The position numbers were made by a program, and so were the translations under genes. This document shows positions 1-10,788 of a DNA stretch of 64,000 bases, one piece after another. Every line of letters starts with the position of its first letter. Position 1 is the stretch's first letter. This DNA comes from Mycolicibacter sp. MU0083 (GTDB lineage Bacteria > Actinomycetota > Actinomycetes > Mycobacteriales > Mycobacteriaceae). Where the stretch lies: assembly GCF_963378075.1 (NCBI RefSeq), contig NZ_OY726394.1:1364001-1428000 (forward strand), written 5' to 3'. The notes below the pieces were generated by a model, which was given only the letters and a program-made list of their open reading frames with translations, made no database searches and was not told the origin of the DNA.

Positions 1-1
1 C

Positions 2-409
2 TCCCCGGGCGGCTCGATCAGCGCGGGGATGGCGATCTACGACACGATGGTCCTGGCGCCCTGCGACATCGCCACCTATGCGATGGGCATGGCGGCCTCG
101 ATGGGCGAGTTCCTGCTCGCCGCGGGCACCAAGGGCAAGCGTTACGCCCTGCCGCACGCCCGGATCCTGATGCACCAGCCGCTGGGCGGGGTGACCGGCA
201 GCGCCGCGGACATCGCGATCCAGGCCGAGCAGTTCGCGCTCATCAAGAAGGAGATGTTCCGGCTCAACGCCGAGTTCACCGGCCAGACCATCGAGCGCAT
301 CGAGGCCGACTCCGACCGTGACCGCTGGTTCACCGCCCAAGAGGCGCTGGAATACGGCTTCGTCGACCACATCATCACCCGCGCCCACACCAACGGAGCC
401 GCATCATGA
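2..409 (+). CDS. clpP1: ATP-dependent Clp protease proteolytic subunit ClpP1 (5' end outside window)
   Basis: This is the C-terminal part of a ClpP serine protease subunit; its start lies before base 1. The frame opens directly on the conserved SPGGSISAG segment and runs about 135 codons to a TGA. The nucleophile serine sits in GMAASMGEF, the histidine in ILMHQPLGG, and the acidic residue in the SDRDRWF segment, so the catalytic triad appears complete. In mycobacteria ClpP1 forms a hetero-tetradecamer with ClpP2, and ClpX or ClpC feeds substrates into it in the cytoplasm. Its stop overlaps the clpP2 start (ATGA), indicating translational coupling. Confidence 0.97.
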   Translation, partial: SPGGSISAGMAIYDTMVLAPCDIATYAMGMAASMGEFLLAAGTKGKRYALPHARILMHQPLGGVTGSAADIAIQAEQFALIKKEMFRLNAEFTGQTIERIEADSDRDRWFTAQEALEYGFVDHIITRAHTNGAAS

Positions 410-1053
410 ACCCCGAAACGTTGCGTGCCATCGCCCCGCAGGCCCGGTACATCCTGCCGTCGTTCGTCGAGCACTCCAGCTGGGGCGTCAAGGAATCCAA
501 CCCGTACAACAAGTTGTTCGAGGAGCGGATCATCTTCCTGGGCGTCCAGGTCGACGACGCCTCGGCCAACGACATCATGGCCCAGTTGCTGGTGCTGGAG
601 TCGCTGGACCCGGACCGCGACATCACGATGTACATCAACTCGCCCGGTGGCTCGTTCACCTCGCTGATGGCCATCTACGACACCATGCAGTACGTGCGGG
701 CCGACATCCAGACCGTGTGCCTGGGTCAGGCCGCTTCGGCTGCTGCGGTGCTGCTGGCGGCCGGGACGCCGGGCAAGCGCATGGCGCTGCCCAACGCCCG
801 GGTGCTGATCCACCAGCCGTCGCTGTCGGGCGTCATCCAGGGGCAGTTCTCCGACCTGGAGATCCAGGCCGCCGAGATCGAGCGGATGCGGACCCTGATG
901 GAGTCCACCCTGGCGCGGCACACCGGCAAGGACCCCGAGGTGATCCGCAAGGACACCGACCGGGACAAGATCCTCACCGCGGCCGAGGCCAAGGAGTACG
1001 GGATCATCGACACCGTCCTGGAGTACCGCAAGCTGTCCGCGCAGACGGCCTAG
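406..1053 (+). CDS. clpP2: ATP-dependent Clp protease proteolytic subunit ClpP2
   Basis: A complete ClpP of 215 residues, close to the size recalled for mycobacterial ClpP2. Ser111 in LGQAASAAA and His136 in [10 protein letters not shown] are the expected catalytic serine and histidine. SPGGSFTSL near residues 79-87 is the substrate-strand glycine motif. The start is the ATG overlapping the clpP1 stop by four bases, so the two subunits should be made in balanced amounts from one mRNA. ClpP2 is the ring to which the ClpX/ClpC ATPases dock; clpX follows about 1.2 kb downstream on the same strand, beyond the oppositely oriented mmuM. Confidence 0.98.
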   Translation: MNPETLRAIAPQARYILPSFVEHSSWGVKESNPYNKLFEERIIFLGVQVDDASANDIMAQLLVLESLDPDRDITMYINSPGGSFTSLMAIYDTMQYVRADIQTVCLGQAASAAAVLLAAGTPGKRMALPNARVLIHQPSLSGVIQGQFSDLEIQAAEIERMRTLMESTLARHTGKDPEVIRKDTDRDKILTAAEAKEYGIIDTVLEYRKLSAQTA

Positions 1054-1064
1054 TTTTCACCGCA

Positions 1065-1122
1065 CCGAGCGTGCACTCACGGCGAATTTCCGGCTGGATT
1101 TTCGCGCTGGGTGCACGCTCGG
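1065..1122. repeat. 58-bp imperfect palindrome between clpP2 and mmuM
   Basis: CCGAGCGTGCAC at 1065-1076 is perfectly inverted as GTGCACGCTCGG at 1111-1122. The 34-bp interior contains further pairing, GCGAA at 1083-1087 with TTCGC at 1101-1105. It lies where clpP2 and mmuM converge, so it could end transcription from both sides. Its right part is also the last codons of mmuM. It resembles short palindromic intergenic repeats of mycobacteria; I see no second full copy in the window. Confidence 0.6.
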
Positions 1123-1994
1123 CGTATTTCTGAGGCCACCGCTGCGATAGTGGCCGGTCCGACCCGGCAACAACCGCCGACGATGCGCGCACCGGCGGCC
1201 ACCCAGGCCGGCACCAGTGCGGGGGAGAAGGTCCCCGGCCCGGTCCAACGGCCCGCCGCCCAGTGCTCACCGCTGTTGGGGTAGACGATCACCGGCTTGC
1301 CGGTGACCTCGCGGGCGACCTCGATTGCCGGCAGCACGTCCGCGGGGGCACAGCAGTTCACGCCCACCGCGACGATCTGCGGCACCCCGGCGGCCACCGC
1401 GAACGCTTCGGCCAGCGGCTGCCCGGCGCGGGTCGCCGCACCGTCGATGGTGAAACTGAGCCAGGCCGGCACATCCGCCCGGGTCAGCAGATTCACCAGC
1501 GCCTCGGCCTCGTCGAGATCCGGCACCGTTTCACAGGCGAGCAGATCGGCGCCCGCGTCGGCCAGGGCCTCCAACCGCGGCCGATGCCACTCCGCCAGTC
1601 GGGCGACCGAAAGGCCATAGCGGCCACGGTATTCCGAGCCGTCGGCCAGTGCGGCGCCGTAGGGGCCGACCGATGCCGCGACCCACCGCCCGGCCCGGCC
1701 GGCGGCGGCGTCACGCGCCAACGCCACGCTGCGGCGCAACAGCGCCACCGTGCCCCGACGGTCGATGCCGTGGCGGGCGAAGCCCTCGAAACTCGCCTGA
1801 TAGCCGGCGGTGGTCGCGATCTGTGCCCCCGCCGCGAAGAAATCGGCGTGTACGGCGGTGACCTCTGCGGGGGCGTCCACGAGCAACCGGGCAGACCAGA
1901 GCGGGTCGGACAGATCCGCGCCGCGGGCCTCCAGCTCCGTGGCCAGCCCCCCATCGGCGACGAGCACGGTATCGTCGGGCACGGCGAACGCCAC
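1077..1994 (-). CDS. mmuM: Homocysteine S-methyltransferase MmuM
   Basis: Transfers a methyl group from S-methylmethionine (or SAM) to homocysteine to give methionine in the cytoplasm. The protein begins with the DGGLATELE barrel motif. It carries the three zinc-ligand cysteines of the family: one in GVNCCAP and two in GGCCRVGP near the C-terminus. The frame stays open to a GTG at 2048. I chose the GTG at 1994, giving 305 residues, because it leaves about the same short leader before DGGLATELE as the M. tuberculosis protein; the start is not certain. The last ~12 residues are encoded by the palindrome at 1065-1122 and look unconserved. It is transcribed away from clpX and converges on clpP2. 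Confidence 0.9.
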   Translation of the reverse strand: MAFAVPDDTVLVADGGLATELEARGADLSDPLWSARLLVDAPAEVTAVHADFFAAGAQIATTAGYQASFEGFARHGIDRRGTVALLRRSVALARDAAAGRAGRWVAASVGPYGAALADGSEYRGRYGLSVARLAEWHRPRLEALADAGADLLACETVPDLDEAEALVNLLTRADVPAWLSFTIDGAATRAGQPLAEAFAVAAGVPQIVAVGVNCCAPADVLPAIEVAREVTGKPVIVYPNSGEHWAAGRWTGPGTFSPALVPAWVAAGARIVGGCCRVGPATIAAVASEIRRACTQRENPAGNSP

Positions 1995-2258
1995 GCTCGT
2001 CACTGTAGGGCCCCGGATCACGGGGGACTCACGGTCGGGCAATGCCACCGAAACGCTTGCGGCGCGTCAGCGCGTCACACCCGAGTGCGGCGCCTCGGGC
2101 GATATGTTCTTGGAGCAGGCAGGCGGGACCAAGTGACGAATACCAACGACGCGATTCGGCCTTATCGGTCGCCTCGCACCGGAACAAGCGGGTAGCGTCG
2201 GAGCAGACATCGGCACCCCGACGACAGACGGCGAACAGGAAGTAGGTCCTAACGCACC
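1995..2258. promoter_or_regulatory. Divergent intergenic region between mmuM and clpX
   Basis: No gene is seen here apart from a possible N-terminal extension of mmuM up to 2048. It must hold the promoters of both genes. A hairpin CCCGAG (2090-2095) / CTCGGG (2104-2109) is visible. I could not assign a convincing -35/-10 pair or a ClgR site by eye. Confidence 0.35.
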
Positions 2259-3542
2259 ATGGCGCGCATCGGAGACGGCGGGGACTTGCTGAAGTGTTCG
2301 TTCTGCGGCAAGAGCCAGAAGCAGGTCAAGAAGCTCATCGCCGGGCCGGGTGTCTACATCTGCGATGAGTGCATCGACCTGTGCAACGAGATCATCGAAG
2401 AGGAGTTGGCCGACGCCGACGACGTCAAGCTCGATGAGCTGCCCAAACCCGCGGAGATCCGGGAGTTCCTCGAGGGCTACGTGATCGGCCAGGACACCGC
2501 CAAGCGCACCCTGGCGGTGGCGGTCTACAACCACTACAAGCGGATCCAGGCCGGCGAGAAGAGCCGGGATTCCCGGTCCGGTGAAGCGGTCGAGCTGACC
2601 AAGTCCAACATCTTGATGCTCGGCCCCACCGGCTGCGGCAAGACCTACCTGGCCCAGACGCTGGCCAAGATGCTCAACGTGCCGTTCGCGATCGCCGACG
2701 CCACCGCACTGACCGAGGCGGGCTATGTCGGCGAGGACGTCGAGAACATTTTGCTCAAGCTGATTCAAGCGGCCGACTACGACGTCAAGCGGGCCGAGAC
2801 CGGCATCGTCTACATCGACGAGGTCGACAAGATCGCCCGCAAGAGCGAGAACCCGTCGATCACCCGCGACGTCTCCGGTGAGGGCGTGCAGCAGGCGCTG
2901 CTGAAGATCCTGGAGGGCACGCAGGCGTCGGTACCGCCCCAGGGCGGCCGCAAGCACCCGCATCAGGAATTCATCCAGATCGACACCACCAACGTGTTGT
3001 TCATCGTGGCCGGCGCCTTCGCCGGTCTGGAGAAGATCGTCTCCGACCGGGTCGGCAAGCGTGGCCTGGGTTTCGGTGCCGAGGTCCGCTCCAAGGCCGA
3101 AGTCGACACCGTCGACCACTTCGCCGAAGTGATGCCCGAGGACCTGATCAAGTTCGGGTTGATCCCGGAGTTCATCGGCCGACTGCCGGTGGTGGCCTCG
3201 GTGACCAACCTGGACATGGAGTCGCTGGTCAAGATCCTGTCGGAGCCCAAGAACGCGCTCGTCAAGCAGTACACCCGGCTGTTCGAGATGGACGGGGTGG
3301 AGCTGGAGTTCAGCCAGGACGCGCTGGAGGCCATCGCCGACCAGGCCATCCACCGCGGCACCGGTGCGCGTGGTCTGCGGGCGATCATGGAGGAAGTCCT
3401 GCTGCCGGTGATGTACGACATCCCGAGCCGCAACGACGTCGCAAAGGTCGTGGTGACCAAGGAGACGGTGCAGGACAACGTGCTGCCGACCATCGTTCCT
3501 CGCAAAGCCTCGCGCAGCGAGCGTCGCGACAAGACCGCCTGA
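2259..3542 (+). CDS. clpX: ATP-dependent Clp protease ATP-binding subunit ClpX
   Basis: AAA+ unfoldase that recognises tagged substrates, unfolds them and threads them into ClpP1P2. The 427-residue protein starts with a C4 zinc-binding domain (Cys13, 16, 35, 38) for adaptor and substrate binding. Walker A is GPTGCGKT at residues 122-129 and Walker B is VYIDEVDKI. The GLGFGAEV segment occupies the position of the ClpP-docking loop. The C-terminal arginine finger and sensor region ([13 protein letters not shown]) are intact. The length matches mycobacterial ClpX, and the ATG start lies just ahead of the zinc domain. It is on the same strand as clpP1P2 but separated from them by mmuM, so it is probably transcribed independently. 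Confidence 0.98.
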   Translation: MARIGDGGDLLKCSFCGKSQKQVKKLIAGPGVYICDECIDLCNEIIEEELADADDVKLDELPKPAEIREFLEGYVIGQDTAKRTLAVAVYNHYKRIQAGEKSRDSRSGEAVELTKSNILMLGPTGCGKTYLAQTLAKMLNVPFAIADATALTEAGYVGEDVENILLKLIQAADYDVKRAETGIVYIDEVDKIARKSENPSITRDVSGEGVQQALLKILEGTQASVPPQGGRKHPHQEFIQIDTTNVLFIVAGAFAGLEKIVSDRVGKRGLGFGAEVRSKAEVDTVDHFAEVMPEDLIKFGLIPEFIGRLPVVASVTNLDMESLVKILSEPKNALVKQYTRLFEMDGVELEFSQDALEAIADQAIHRGTGARGLRAIMEEVLLPVMYDIPSRNDVAKVVVTKETVQDNVLPTIVPRKASRSERRDKTA

Positions 3543-3552
3543 TCCGGGAGCG

Positions 3553-3568
3553 GCGGCCGGCGGGCCGC
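3553..3568 (+). terminator. GC hairpin after clpX
   Basis: Perfect 6-bp stem GCGGCC / GGCCGC with loop GGCG, starting 10 bases after the clpX stop. There is no T-run behind it, as is common for mycobacterial terminators, so the call rests on position and stem only. Confidence 0.4.
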
Positions 3569-3575
3569 GCAAAGT

Positions 3576-3587
3576 TACTCGCGAGTA
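3576..3587. promoter_or_regulatory. 12-bp perfect palindrome upstream of korAB
   Basis: TACTCGCGAGTA is a perfect palindrome between clpX and korA, about 245 bp before the korA start. The size and symmetry suit a dimeric TetR-type repressor. No regulator gene lies next to it, so the binding protein is unknown. Confidence 0.35.
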
Positions 3588-3832
3588 CCGAACTTTTCTT
3601 AGAGTTGACGCGAGGGTAAACGTGATGAAAACCACATTTCCCCTGTGGAGTGGTCGCAAATCCCGCTGTGACATCGACATTTAACACTGAGTAACCCGAA
3701 ATTCGACACGGTGTGGCGTCGTATGGTCTATAAGACCGGTGCAATAATCGGTACTGCCAGTGACAGAAAAACTTGTGGGCGTGCCAGGCGTGCTGTGCAG
3801 GCCCAACGCGGACAGTGATGGAAGGCGGGGCC

Positions 3833-5769
3833 GTGGGGCCGAGCGGTAACGGAGCCGGGTCGGCACCCGCGCGCCAAAAACTCGAAAAAGTCGTAATCCG
3901 TTTCGCCGGTGACTCCGGTGACGGCATGCAGCTCACCGGTGACCGCTTCACCTCTGAAGCGGCCTTGTTCGGCAACGACCTGGCCACCCAGCCGAACTAC
4001 CCGGCCGAGATCCGCGCCCCGCAGGGCACCCTGCCGGGCGTGTCGTCGTTCCAGATCCAGATCGCCGACTTCGACATCCTGACCGCCGGCGACCGCCCCG
4101 ACGTGCTGGTGGCGATGAACCCGGCCGCGTTGAAGGCCAACATCGGCGACCTGCCGCGCGGCGGCATGGTGATCGTCAACTCCGACGAGTTCACCAAGCG
4201 CAACCTGGCCAAGATCGGCTACGAGAACAACCCGTTGGAGACCGAAGAACTCTCCGACTACGTCGTGGTCCCGGTCGCGATGACGTCGCTGACCCTCGGC
4301 GCGGTCGAGGCGATAGGTGCGACCAAGAAGGACGGCGCCCGGGCCAAGAACATGTTCGCGCTCGGCCTGTTGTCCTGGATGTACGGCCGGGAACTGGAGA
4401 GCAGCGAGCGGTTCATCCGGGAGAAGTTCGCCAAGAAGCCCGATGTCGCGGACGCCAACGTGCTGGCGCTCAAGGCCGGCTGGAATTACGGCGAGACCAC
4501 CGAGGCGTTCGGCACCACCTACGAGATCGCCCCGGCCAAGCTGCCGGCCGGCGAGTACCGACAGATCTCGGGTAACACCGCGATGGCCTACGGCGTGATC
4601 ACCGCCGGCCAGTTGGCCGACACCCAGGTGGTTCTCGGGACGTACCCGATCACCCCGGCGTCGGACATCCTGCACGAGTTGTCCAAGTACAAGAACTTCA
4701 ACGTGCTGACGTTCCAGGCCGAGGACGAGATCGCCGGCATCGGAGCGGCCATCGGCGCCTCCTACGGCGGTGCGTTGGGCGTTACCAGCACCTCCGGCCC
4801 CGGCTTGGCCCTCAAGGCCGAGGCGCTGGGCCTGGCCGTGATGACCGAACTGCCGCTGCTGCTGATCAACGTTCAGCGCGGTGGTCCGTCCACCGGTCTG
4901 CCCACCAAGACCGAGCAGGCCGACCTGATGCAGGCGCTCTACGGCCGCAACGGCGAGTCGCCGGTCGCGGTACTGGCGCCGTGCACGCCGTCGGACTGCT
5001 TCGACGCGGCCATCGAGGCCGTCCGGATCGCGGTGACCTACCGTACCCCGGTGGTGCTGCTCTCCGACGGTGCGATCGCCAACGGTTCCGAGCCGTGGCG
5101 CATCCCCGACGTCGCGTCCATGGAGCCCATCGACCAGAACCTGGCCAAGGCCGGCGAGGACTTCGCGCCCTACGCACGTGACCCGGAGACCTTGGCCCGG
5201 CAGTTCGCCGTTCCCGGCACCGCGGGTCTGGAACACCGGATCGGCGGGCTGGAGAAGGCCAACGGGTCCGGGGCGATCTCCTACGACCCGGCCAACCACG
5301 ACCTGATGGTGCGGCTGCGGCAGGCCAAGATCGACGGCATCAAGGTGCCGGACCTGGTGGTCGACGACCCGTCCGGAGAGGCCGAGCTGCTGATGCTGGG
5401 CTGGGGCAGTTCGTACGGGCCGATCGCCGAGGCCTGCCGGCGGGTCCGGCGCGGCGGCGTCAAGGTTGCGCAGGCGCACCTGCGGAACCTGAACCCGCTG
5501 CCGGCCAACCTGGGTGAGGTGCTGCGGCGCTACCCCAAGGTGGTGCTGCCGGAGATGAACCTGGGCCAGCTGGCCCTGGTGCTGCGCGGCCGCTACCTGG
5601 TCGACATCCAGTCGGTGACCAAGGTGGCCGGTCAGGCGTTCCTCGCCGACGAGATCGAGGGAATCATCGACGATGCGTTGGCCGGCACCCTGGCCGACCG
5701 CGAGAACGAGAAGGCGTCGCTGGCCCGGGCCGCGGCGGTCACCATTGCGGGTACTGCAGGAGCGAACTC

Positions 5770-5773
<4 letters not shown>
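3833..5773 (+). CDS. korA: 2-oxoglutarate:ferredoxin oxidoreductase, alpha subunit
   Basis: The large subunit of the CoA-dependent, ferredoxin-linked KG oxidoreductase that can replace 2-oxoglutarate dehydrogenase, notably during growth on fatty acids in M. tuberculosis (Rv2455c). The gamma-type domain comes first (VIRFAGDSGDGMQLTG), followed by the pyrimidine-binding alpha domain with GTYPITPASDIL, TFQAEDEIAGIG and VQRGGPSTGLPTKTEQ. The frame is open from 3773. I chose the GTG at 3833, which has GGAAGG seven bases upstream and gives an N-terminus like the M. tuberculosis one (646 residues); an ATG at 3818 is the alternative. The stop overlaps korB by four bases. Confidence 0.96.
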
Positions 5774-6826
<1,053 letters not shown>

Positions 6827-6855
<29 letters not shown>

Positions 6856-7453
6856 CGCGGGCCTGACGTCCATTACCGGCCGGCCGGCCGCTGTCGTGCT
6901 GGCCGGCGGTGCGTCACGCCGGATGGGCCGTGACAAGGCCACCCTGACCGTTCCGGGCATGTTCGACGGCCGGACGTTGGTGGAGCAGGTGGTCTCGGTG
7001 CTCTCCCAATGCTGCGATCCCGTCTTTGTGGTGGCCGCCCGGGGCCAGCAGTTGCCCGAACTCACTGCCCGGGTGCTGCACGATGAGCGCCCCGGACTGG
7101 GGCCGTTGCCGGCGCTGGGATTGGGGTTGCGTGCGGCGGCGCAGTCCGGCGTATCGAGAGCTTTCGTCTGCGCGGTGGACATGCCGTTCCTGACACCACA
7201 ATTCATCGGCCGGATGGCCGATTCAGCGGTGGCCGCCGATACCGACATCGTGTTGCCGCGCACCGAACGCGACCACTATCTGGCCGGGGTGTACCGCACC
7301 GGCTTGTGCGAGACCGTCGACGCGGTGGTGGCGGCCGGGGAACGACGGGTCGGTGCGCTCGTCGACATGGTGGGCGTGCTGCGGGTGACACTCACCGATG
7401 CGACCCCGCTCGCCAATCTCAATTCTCCCGATGACATCGCCGGGCTCTCTTGA
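6827..7453 (+). CDS. mobA: Molybdenum cofactor guanylyltransferase MobA
   Basis: Attaches GMP to molybdopterin to make the guanine-dinucleotide form of the molybdenum cofactor. The nucleotidyltransferase signature VVLAGGASRRMGRDKATL is at the N-terminus, with DERPGLGPLPAL and FVCAVDMPFL (metal-binding aspartate) behind it. The start is unclear: no ATG precedes the signature, and the GTG at 6827, inside the korB end, is the best in-frame codon (208 residues; M. tuberculosis MobA is about 200). Coupling to korAB by this overlap matches the M. tuberculosis order. Confidence 0.88.
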
Positions 7454-7901
7454 GTCGAATCACAGCAAATAACTCAAGTCGCTGAAATGCAAAGTGTTTT
7501 CAGCGCTTCGAAAATGTGAAATATATCCTCTCATTATCTGGTCGAGATGCGGCCATTATTGGTGCGGGGTCCGTGGCCGCTGCGGTCGATGCGTGGCGGT
7601 GTCCGGCGTTGCGGTTCGGAAAGTGTTGTAGCTCAACGTAATTCGCTTCGAGTCGCCTGGCCGGCGCCGTGGTGGTGCGACGCGGCGCGAAATGGCCTGA
7701 CGAGCGCGTGTAAGCCATTTTGCTGTAGCTGGCGTCGGCGTCGGGCGGGCCTCGGGGATGGCGAGCGTTGCGATGGCTGTGAACTGGTGTTTGTGGGTTA
7801 TCTGAGGCGTGTGTGGCGGGTGTGGTGCACGGATCGCCGACCGTGGAAGTGTTTGCCGCTATCGAATCCGCCGATTTTCAGTGGTCCAGCCCACAGAAAC
7901 T

Positions 7902-7919
7902 CCGTGATCTGACTCACGG
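7902..7919. promoter_or_regulatory. CRP-like palindrome upstream of rpf
   Basis: CCGTGATCTGACTCACGG has perfect 6-bp arms separated by 6 bp. The core GTGA-N6-TCAC is that of cAMP receptor protein sites. Mycobacterial CRP (Rv3676) is known to control rpfA in M. tuberculosis, so a site ahead of an rpf gene is credible. It lies about 385 bp before the rpf ATG. Confidence 0.5.
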
Positions 7920-8037
7920 GTGGCATCGGGCGTCGTGTGCCCGGTCGGTGCACCGAATCGTTAGCTGACCAGGTGAAACCACTCTATCGTCGGGTGTGAT
8001 TGTTTCGTGATCTGATCGAAATGGCCGCGTCATTCGG

Positions 8038-8068
8038 TTGGACATTGCATATGAACGTTTCGTAAGTT
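8038..8068 (+). promoter_or_regulatory. Candidate SigA-type promoter of rpf
   Basis: TTGGAC at 8038-8043 and TAAGTT at 8063-8068 are spaced by 19 bp, slightly longer than ideal. Transcription from here would give an untranslated leader of roughly 230 nt. Confidence 0.3.
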
Positions 8069-8123
8069 TCCGTTCGCCCCAATTGCGGGCAAACAAATTG
8101 AATCCACGGAACTGCGTGTGAGC

Positions 8124-8175
8124 GGGGCCGCGGTCGGCCCCAAAGCCCCTCCGCGGTGCCGGGTGTCATCCCGGC
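8124..8175 (+). promoter_or_regulatory. Structured leader of rpf: two GC-rich hairpins
   Basis: Hairpin 1 is GGGGCC (8124-8129)/GGCCCC (8136-8141). Hairpin 2 is GCCGGG (8158-8163)/CCCGGC (8170-8175). The self-complementary CCGCGG occurs at 8128-8133 and 8151-8156, and GGGGC can also pair with GCCCC at 8145-8149, so exclusive alternative folds are possible. Some actinobacterial rpf genes carry a c-di-AMP (ydaO-type) riboswitch, but I could not find its conserved core here. Confidence 0.35.
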
Positions 8176-8210
8176 GGGCCCACCTGCCCCCGCTGTCGTG
8201 CCCGACCTAG

Positions 8211-8630
<420 letters not shown>

Positions 8631-8726
8631 ACACCGCGACCGAACAGACGGCGACGGCGTCGGACCTGATGAGTCCGGCGCCGTCGGCGTCAGCGGGGCA
8701 CCCCGTGGCCGGGTAGCGTCGGACAG

Positions 8727-9983
8727 ATGGGTGAACCGTCACGCGAGTTCGACGTCGTCGTCTACGGGGCCACCGGCTTCGTCGGGAAGCTGACCGCACA
8801 GTATCTGTCCCAGGTAGCCGGCCCGGCCCGGATCGGGTTGGCCGGTCGTTCCGAGCAGCGGTTGCGCGCGATCCGCGACGAACTCGGTCCCGGCGCCCGG
8901 GACTGGCCGATAGTGGTCGCCGATGCGGCCAGGCCCGCGACGCTGGAGGCGATGGCGGCCCGCACCCGGGTGGTGATCACCACCGTCGGTCCCTACACCC
9001 GCTACGGCATGCCGCTGGTCGCGGCGTGCGCCGCCGCGGGCACCGACTACGTCGACCTCACCGGCGAGGCGATGTTCGTGCGGGAGAGCATCGACACCTA
9101 TCACAAACAGGCCGCCGACAATCGGGCCCGCATCGTGCACGCGTGCGGTTTCGACTCGATACCGTCGGACATGACCGTCTACGCGCTCTACCGGACGGCC
9201 CAGGAGGACGGGACCGGCGAACTGCTCGACACGCATTTCGTGGTGCGGGGCTTCTCCGGCGGCCTGTCGGGCGGAACCATCGCCTCGATGACCGAGGTGC
9301 TGCGCACCGCCTCCAACGATCCAGACGCCCGACGGCAACTCTTCGACCCCCACACACTCAGTGTCGATCGGCCCGCGGAGCCCGAACTGGGCCCCGAACC
9401 CGACCTGACCTGGCGTCGGGGTGCCGATATCGCCCCCGAGCTGGCCGGGATCTGGACCGCGGGCTTTGCCATGGCGCCCTACAACACGCGTATCGTGCGG
9501 CGCAGCAACGGCCTGCTGGGCTGGGCCTACGGTCGCGGGTTCCGGTACGCCGAGCACATGAGCGTCGGCGGCTCGGCCGCCGCACCCGCACTGTCGGGAC
9601 TGGTGACCGGAATGGGGAAGGCGACGGTGGCGCTGGGCGGCCGGTTCTTCCGGTACCTGCCCCCGGCACTGGTGGAGCGGGTGCTGCCCAAGCCGGGGAC
9701 CGGCCCGAACCGGCAACGCCGGGAGAACGGCTACTACTGCATCGAGACGTACACGACCACCAGCGGTGGTGCCCGCTACCGGGCGGTGATGGCGCAGCGG
9801 GGCGACCCTGGCTATCAGGCCACCTCGGTCATGCTGGCCGAGAGTGCGCTGACGCTCGCCCTGGACCGCGACGCCCTGCCGGATCGCTACGGGGTACTCA
9901 CCCCGGCGGCCGCCATGGGCGATGCGTTGCAGGCCAGGCTCACCGCGGCAGGGGTGACGCTGGAGGTCTCCCGGCTGCCCTGA
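8727..9983 (+). CDS. Saccharopine dehydrogenase-like / trans-acting enoyl reductase family protein
   Basis: A 418-residue NAD(P)-binding oxidoreductase like Rv2449c and the trans-acting enoyl reductase Rv2953 of phthiocerol/phenolic-lipid synthesis. The Rossmann start VVVYGATGFVGKLTAQYL is at residues 9-26, followed by GLAGRSEQRL. Conserved blocks TTVGPYTRYGMPLV and HACGFDSIPSDMTVYALY come next, and the C-terminal part ends with VLTPAAAMGDAL. No membrane segment is obvious. The position between rpf and valS is the same as in M. tuberculosis. The substrate of Rv2449c itself is not known to me, so a role in lipid modification is inferred from family only. Confidence 0.9.
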   Translation: MGEPSREFDVVVYGATGFVGKLTAQYLSQVAGPARIGLAGRSEQRLRAIRDELGPGARDWPIVVADAARPATLEAMAARTRVVITTVGPYTRYGMPLVAACAAAGTDYVDLTGEAMFVRESIDTYHKQAADNRARIVHACGFDSIPSDMTVYALYRTAQEDGTGELLDTHFVVRGFSGGLSGGTIASMTEVLRTASNDPDARRQLFDPHTLSVDRPAEPELGPEPDLTWRRGADIAPELAGIWTAGFAMAPYNTRIVRRSNGLLGWAYGRGFRYAEHMSVGGSAAAPALSGLVTGMGKATVALGGRFFRYLPPALVERVLPKPGTGPNRQRRENGYYCIETYTTTSGGARYRAVMAQRGDPGYQATSVMLAESALTLALDRDALPDRYGVLTPAAAMGDALQARLTAAGVTLEVSRLP

Positions 9984-10084
9984 CAGCCGTTCCGAAGGCC
10001 GGTGCCGGCCCTTGACCTTTCCGCTAGTGTCGTTTTCGACCGCTGCCTGCAGGGCGGCACCCAGCAACGAAGGTGGAATCTCTC

Positions 10085-10675
10085 ATGGCCGGCCTCGACG
10101 ACCTTTTCGCTCAGATCCCGATCCAGGACATCGCCAGCCAGCTCGGCGCCGACTCCGGTGAAGTGGACAGCACCATTCGTACCCTGGTCCCGGTTCTGGT
10201 CAGCGGGTTGAGTCAGAACGCTCAGGACCCCGGCCAGGCCGACAACATCGTCAACAGCGCCGCCACCTTCGCCGCCCAGGGGCTGCTGGACAACGCCCTG
10301 GGTGCCAGCAACTCCGAGGGCCAGCAGGTGATCTCCACCATCTTCGGCGGCAACGACACCAACCAGGTCGCCTCGGCGTTGTCGGGTGCCGGTGCCGGCA
10401 ACAACGAACTCCTGCAGAAGCTGCTGCCGATCATCGCGCCGATCGTGCTGGCCTACATCGGCAAGCAGCTGACCGGGCAGAAGGCCGAGCCGGCTCAGCA
10501 GCAGGCTTCCGGCGGCGTCCTCGGCGACGTCCTGGGTGGAATCCTCGGCGGCATGGCCGGTGGCGGCGGCGCCCAGAACCAGTCGATGGGCAGCATCCTG
10601 GGCAACATGATCGGCGGCAAGACCGGCGGTGCCATCGGCGACATCCTCGGCGGCCTGCTCGGCGGCAAGAAGTAG
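10085..10675 (+). CDS. DUF937 (YidB-like) glycine-rich protein
   Basis: A 196-residue protein of unknown function. The N-terminal ~130 residues are helical and alanine/glutamine/asparagine-rich, of DUF937 type (LDDLFAQIPIQDIASQLG, later IIAPIVLAYIGKQL). The C-terminal ~65 residues are a glycine-rich hydrophobic tail of GGILGG-type repeats. I chose the ATG at 10085, with AGGTGG eight bases upstream, over an in-frame GTG at 10073. It appears monocistronic: it is followed at once by a strong terminator, and valS begins with its own upstream sequence. Confidence 0.8.
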   Translation: MAGLDDLFAQIPIQDIASQLGADSGEVDSTIRTLVPVLVSGLSQNAQDPGQADNIVNSAATFAAQGLLDNALGASNSEGQQVISTIFGGNDTNQVASALSGAGAGNNELLQKLLPIIAPIVLAYIGKQLTGQKAEPAQQQASGGVLGDVLGGILGGMAGGGGAQNQSMGSILGNMIGGKTGGAIGDILGGLLGGKK

Positions 10676-10696
10676 CCGACGACACTGCTTCTCGAC

Positions 10697-10731
10697 AAAA
10701 CCCCCGGATCAGCCCTGATCCGGGGGTTTTT
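10697..10731 (+). terminator. Strong Rho-independent terminator
   Basis: A perfect 15-bp stem (10697-10711 with 10716-10730) closes a GCCC tetraloop. The 5' arm begins AAAACCCCC and the 3' arm ends GGGGGTTTT plus one more T. This is the clearest intrinsic terminator in the window and separates the DUF937 gene from valS. Confidence 0.92.
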
Positions 10732-10788
10732 CGCCCTGATGCCTCCCTCGGAGGGCGGTTGCCCGGCAGTCATTCCTAGAATTGAGCG

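Noticed and set aside
7547..7912. 121-codon open frame in the mobA-rpf gap
   Set aside because: It begins without a ribosome site, is rich in Arg, Trp and Cys, has no recognisable domain, and runs into the CRP-like palindrome. It looks like non-coding GC-rich sequence.
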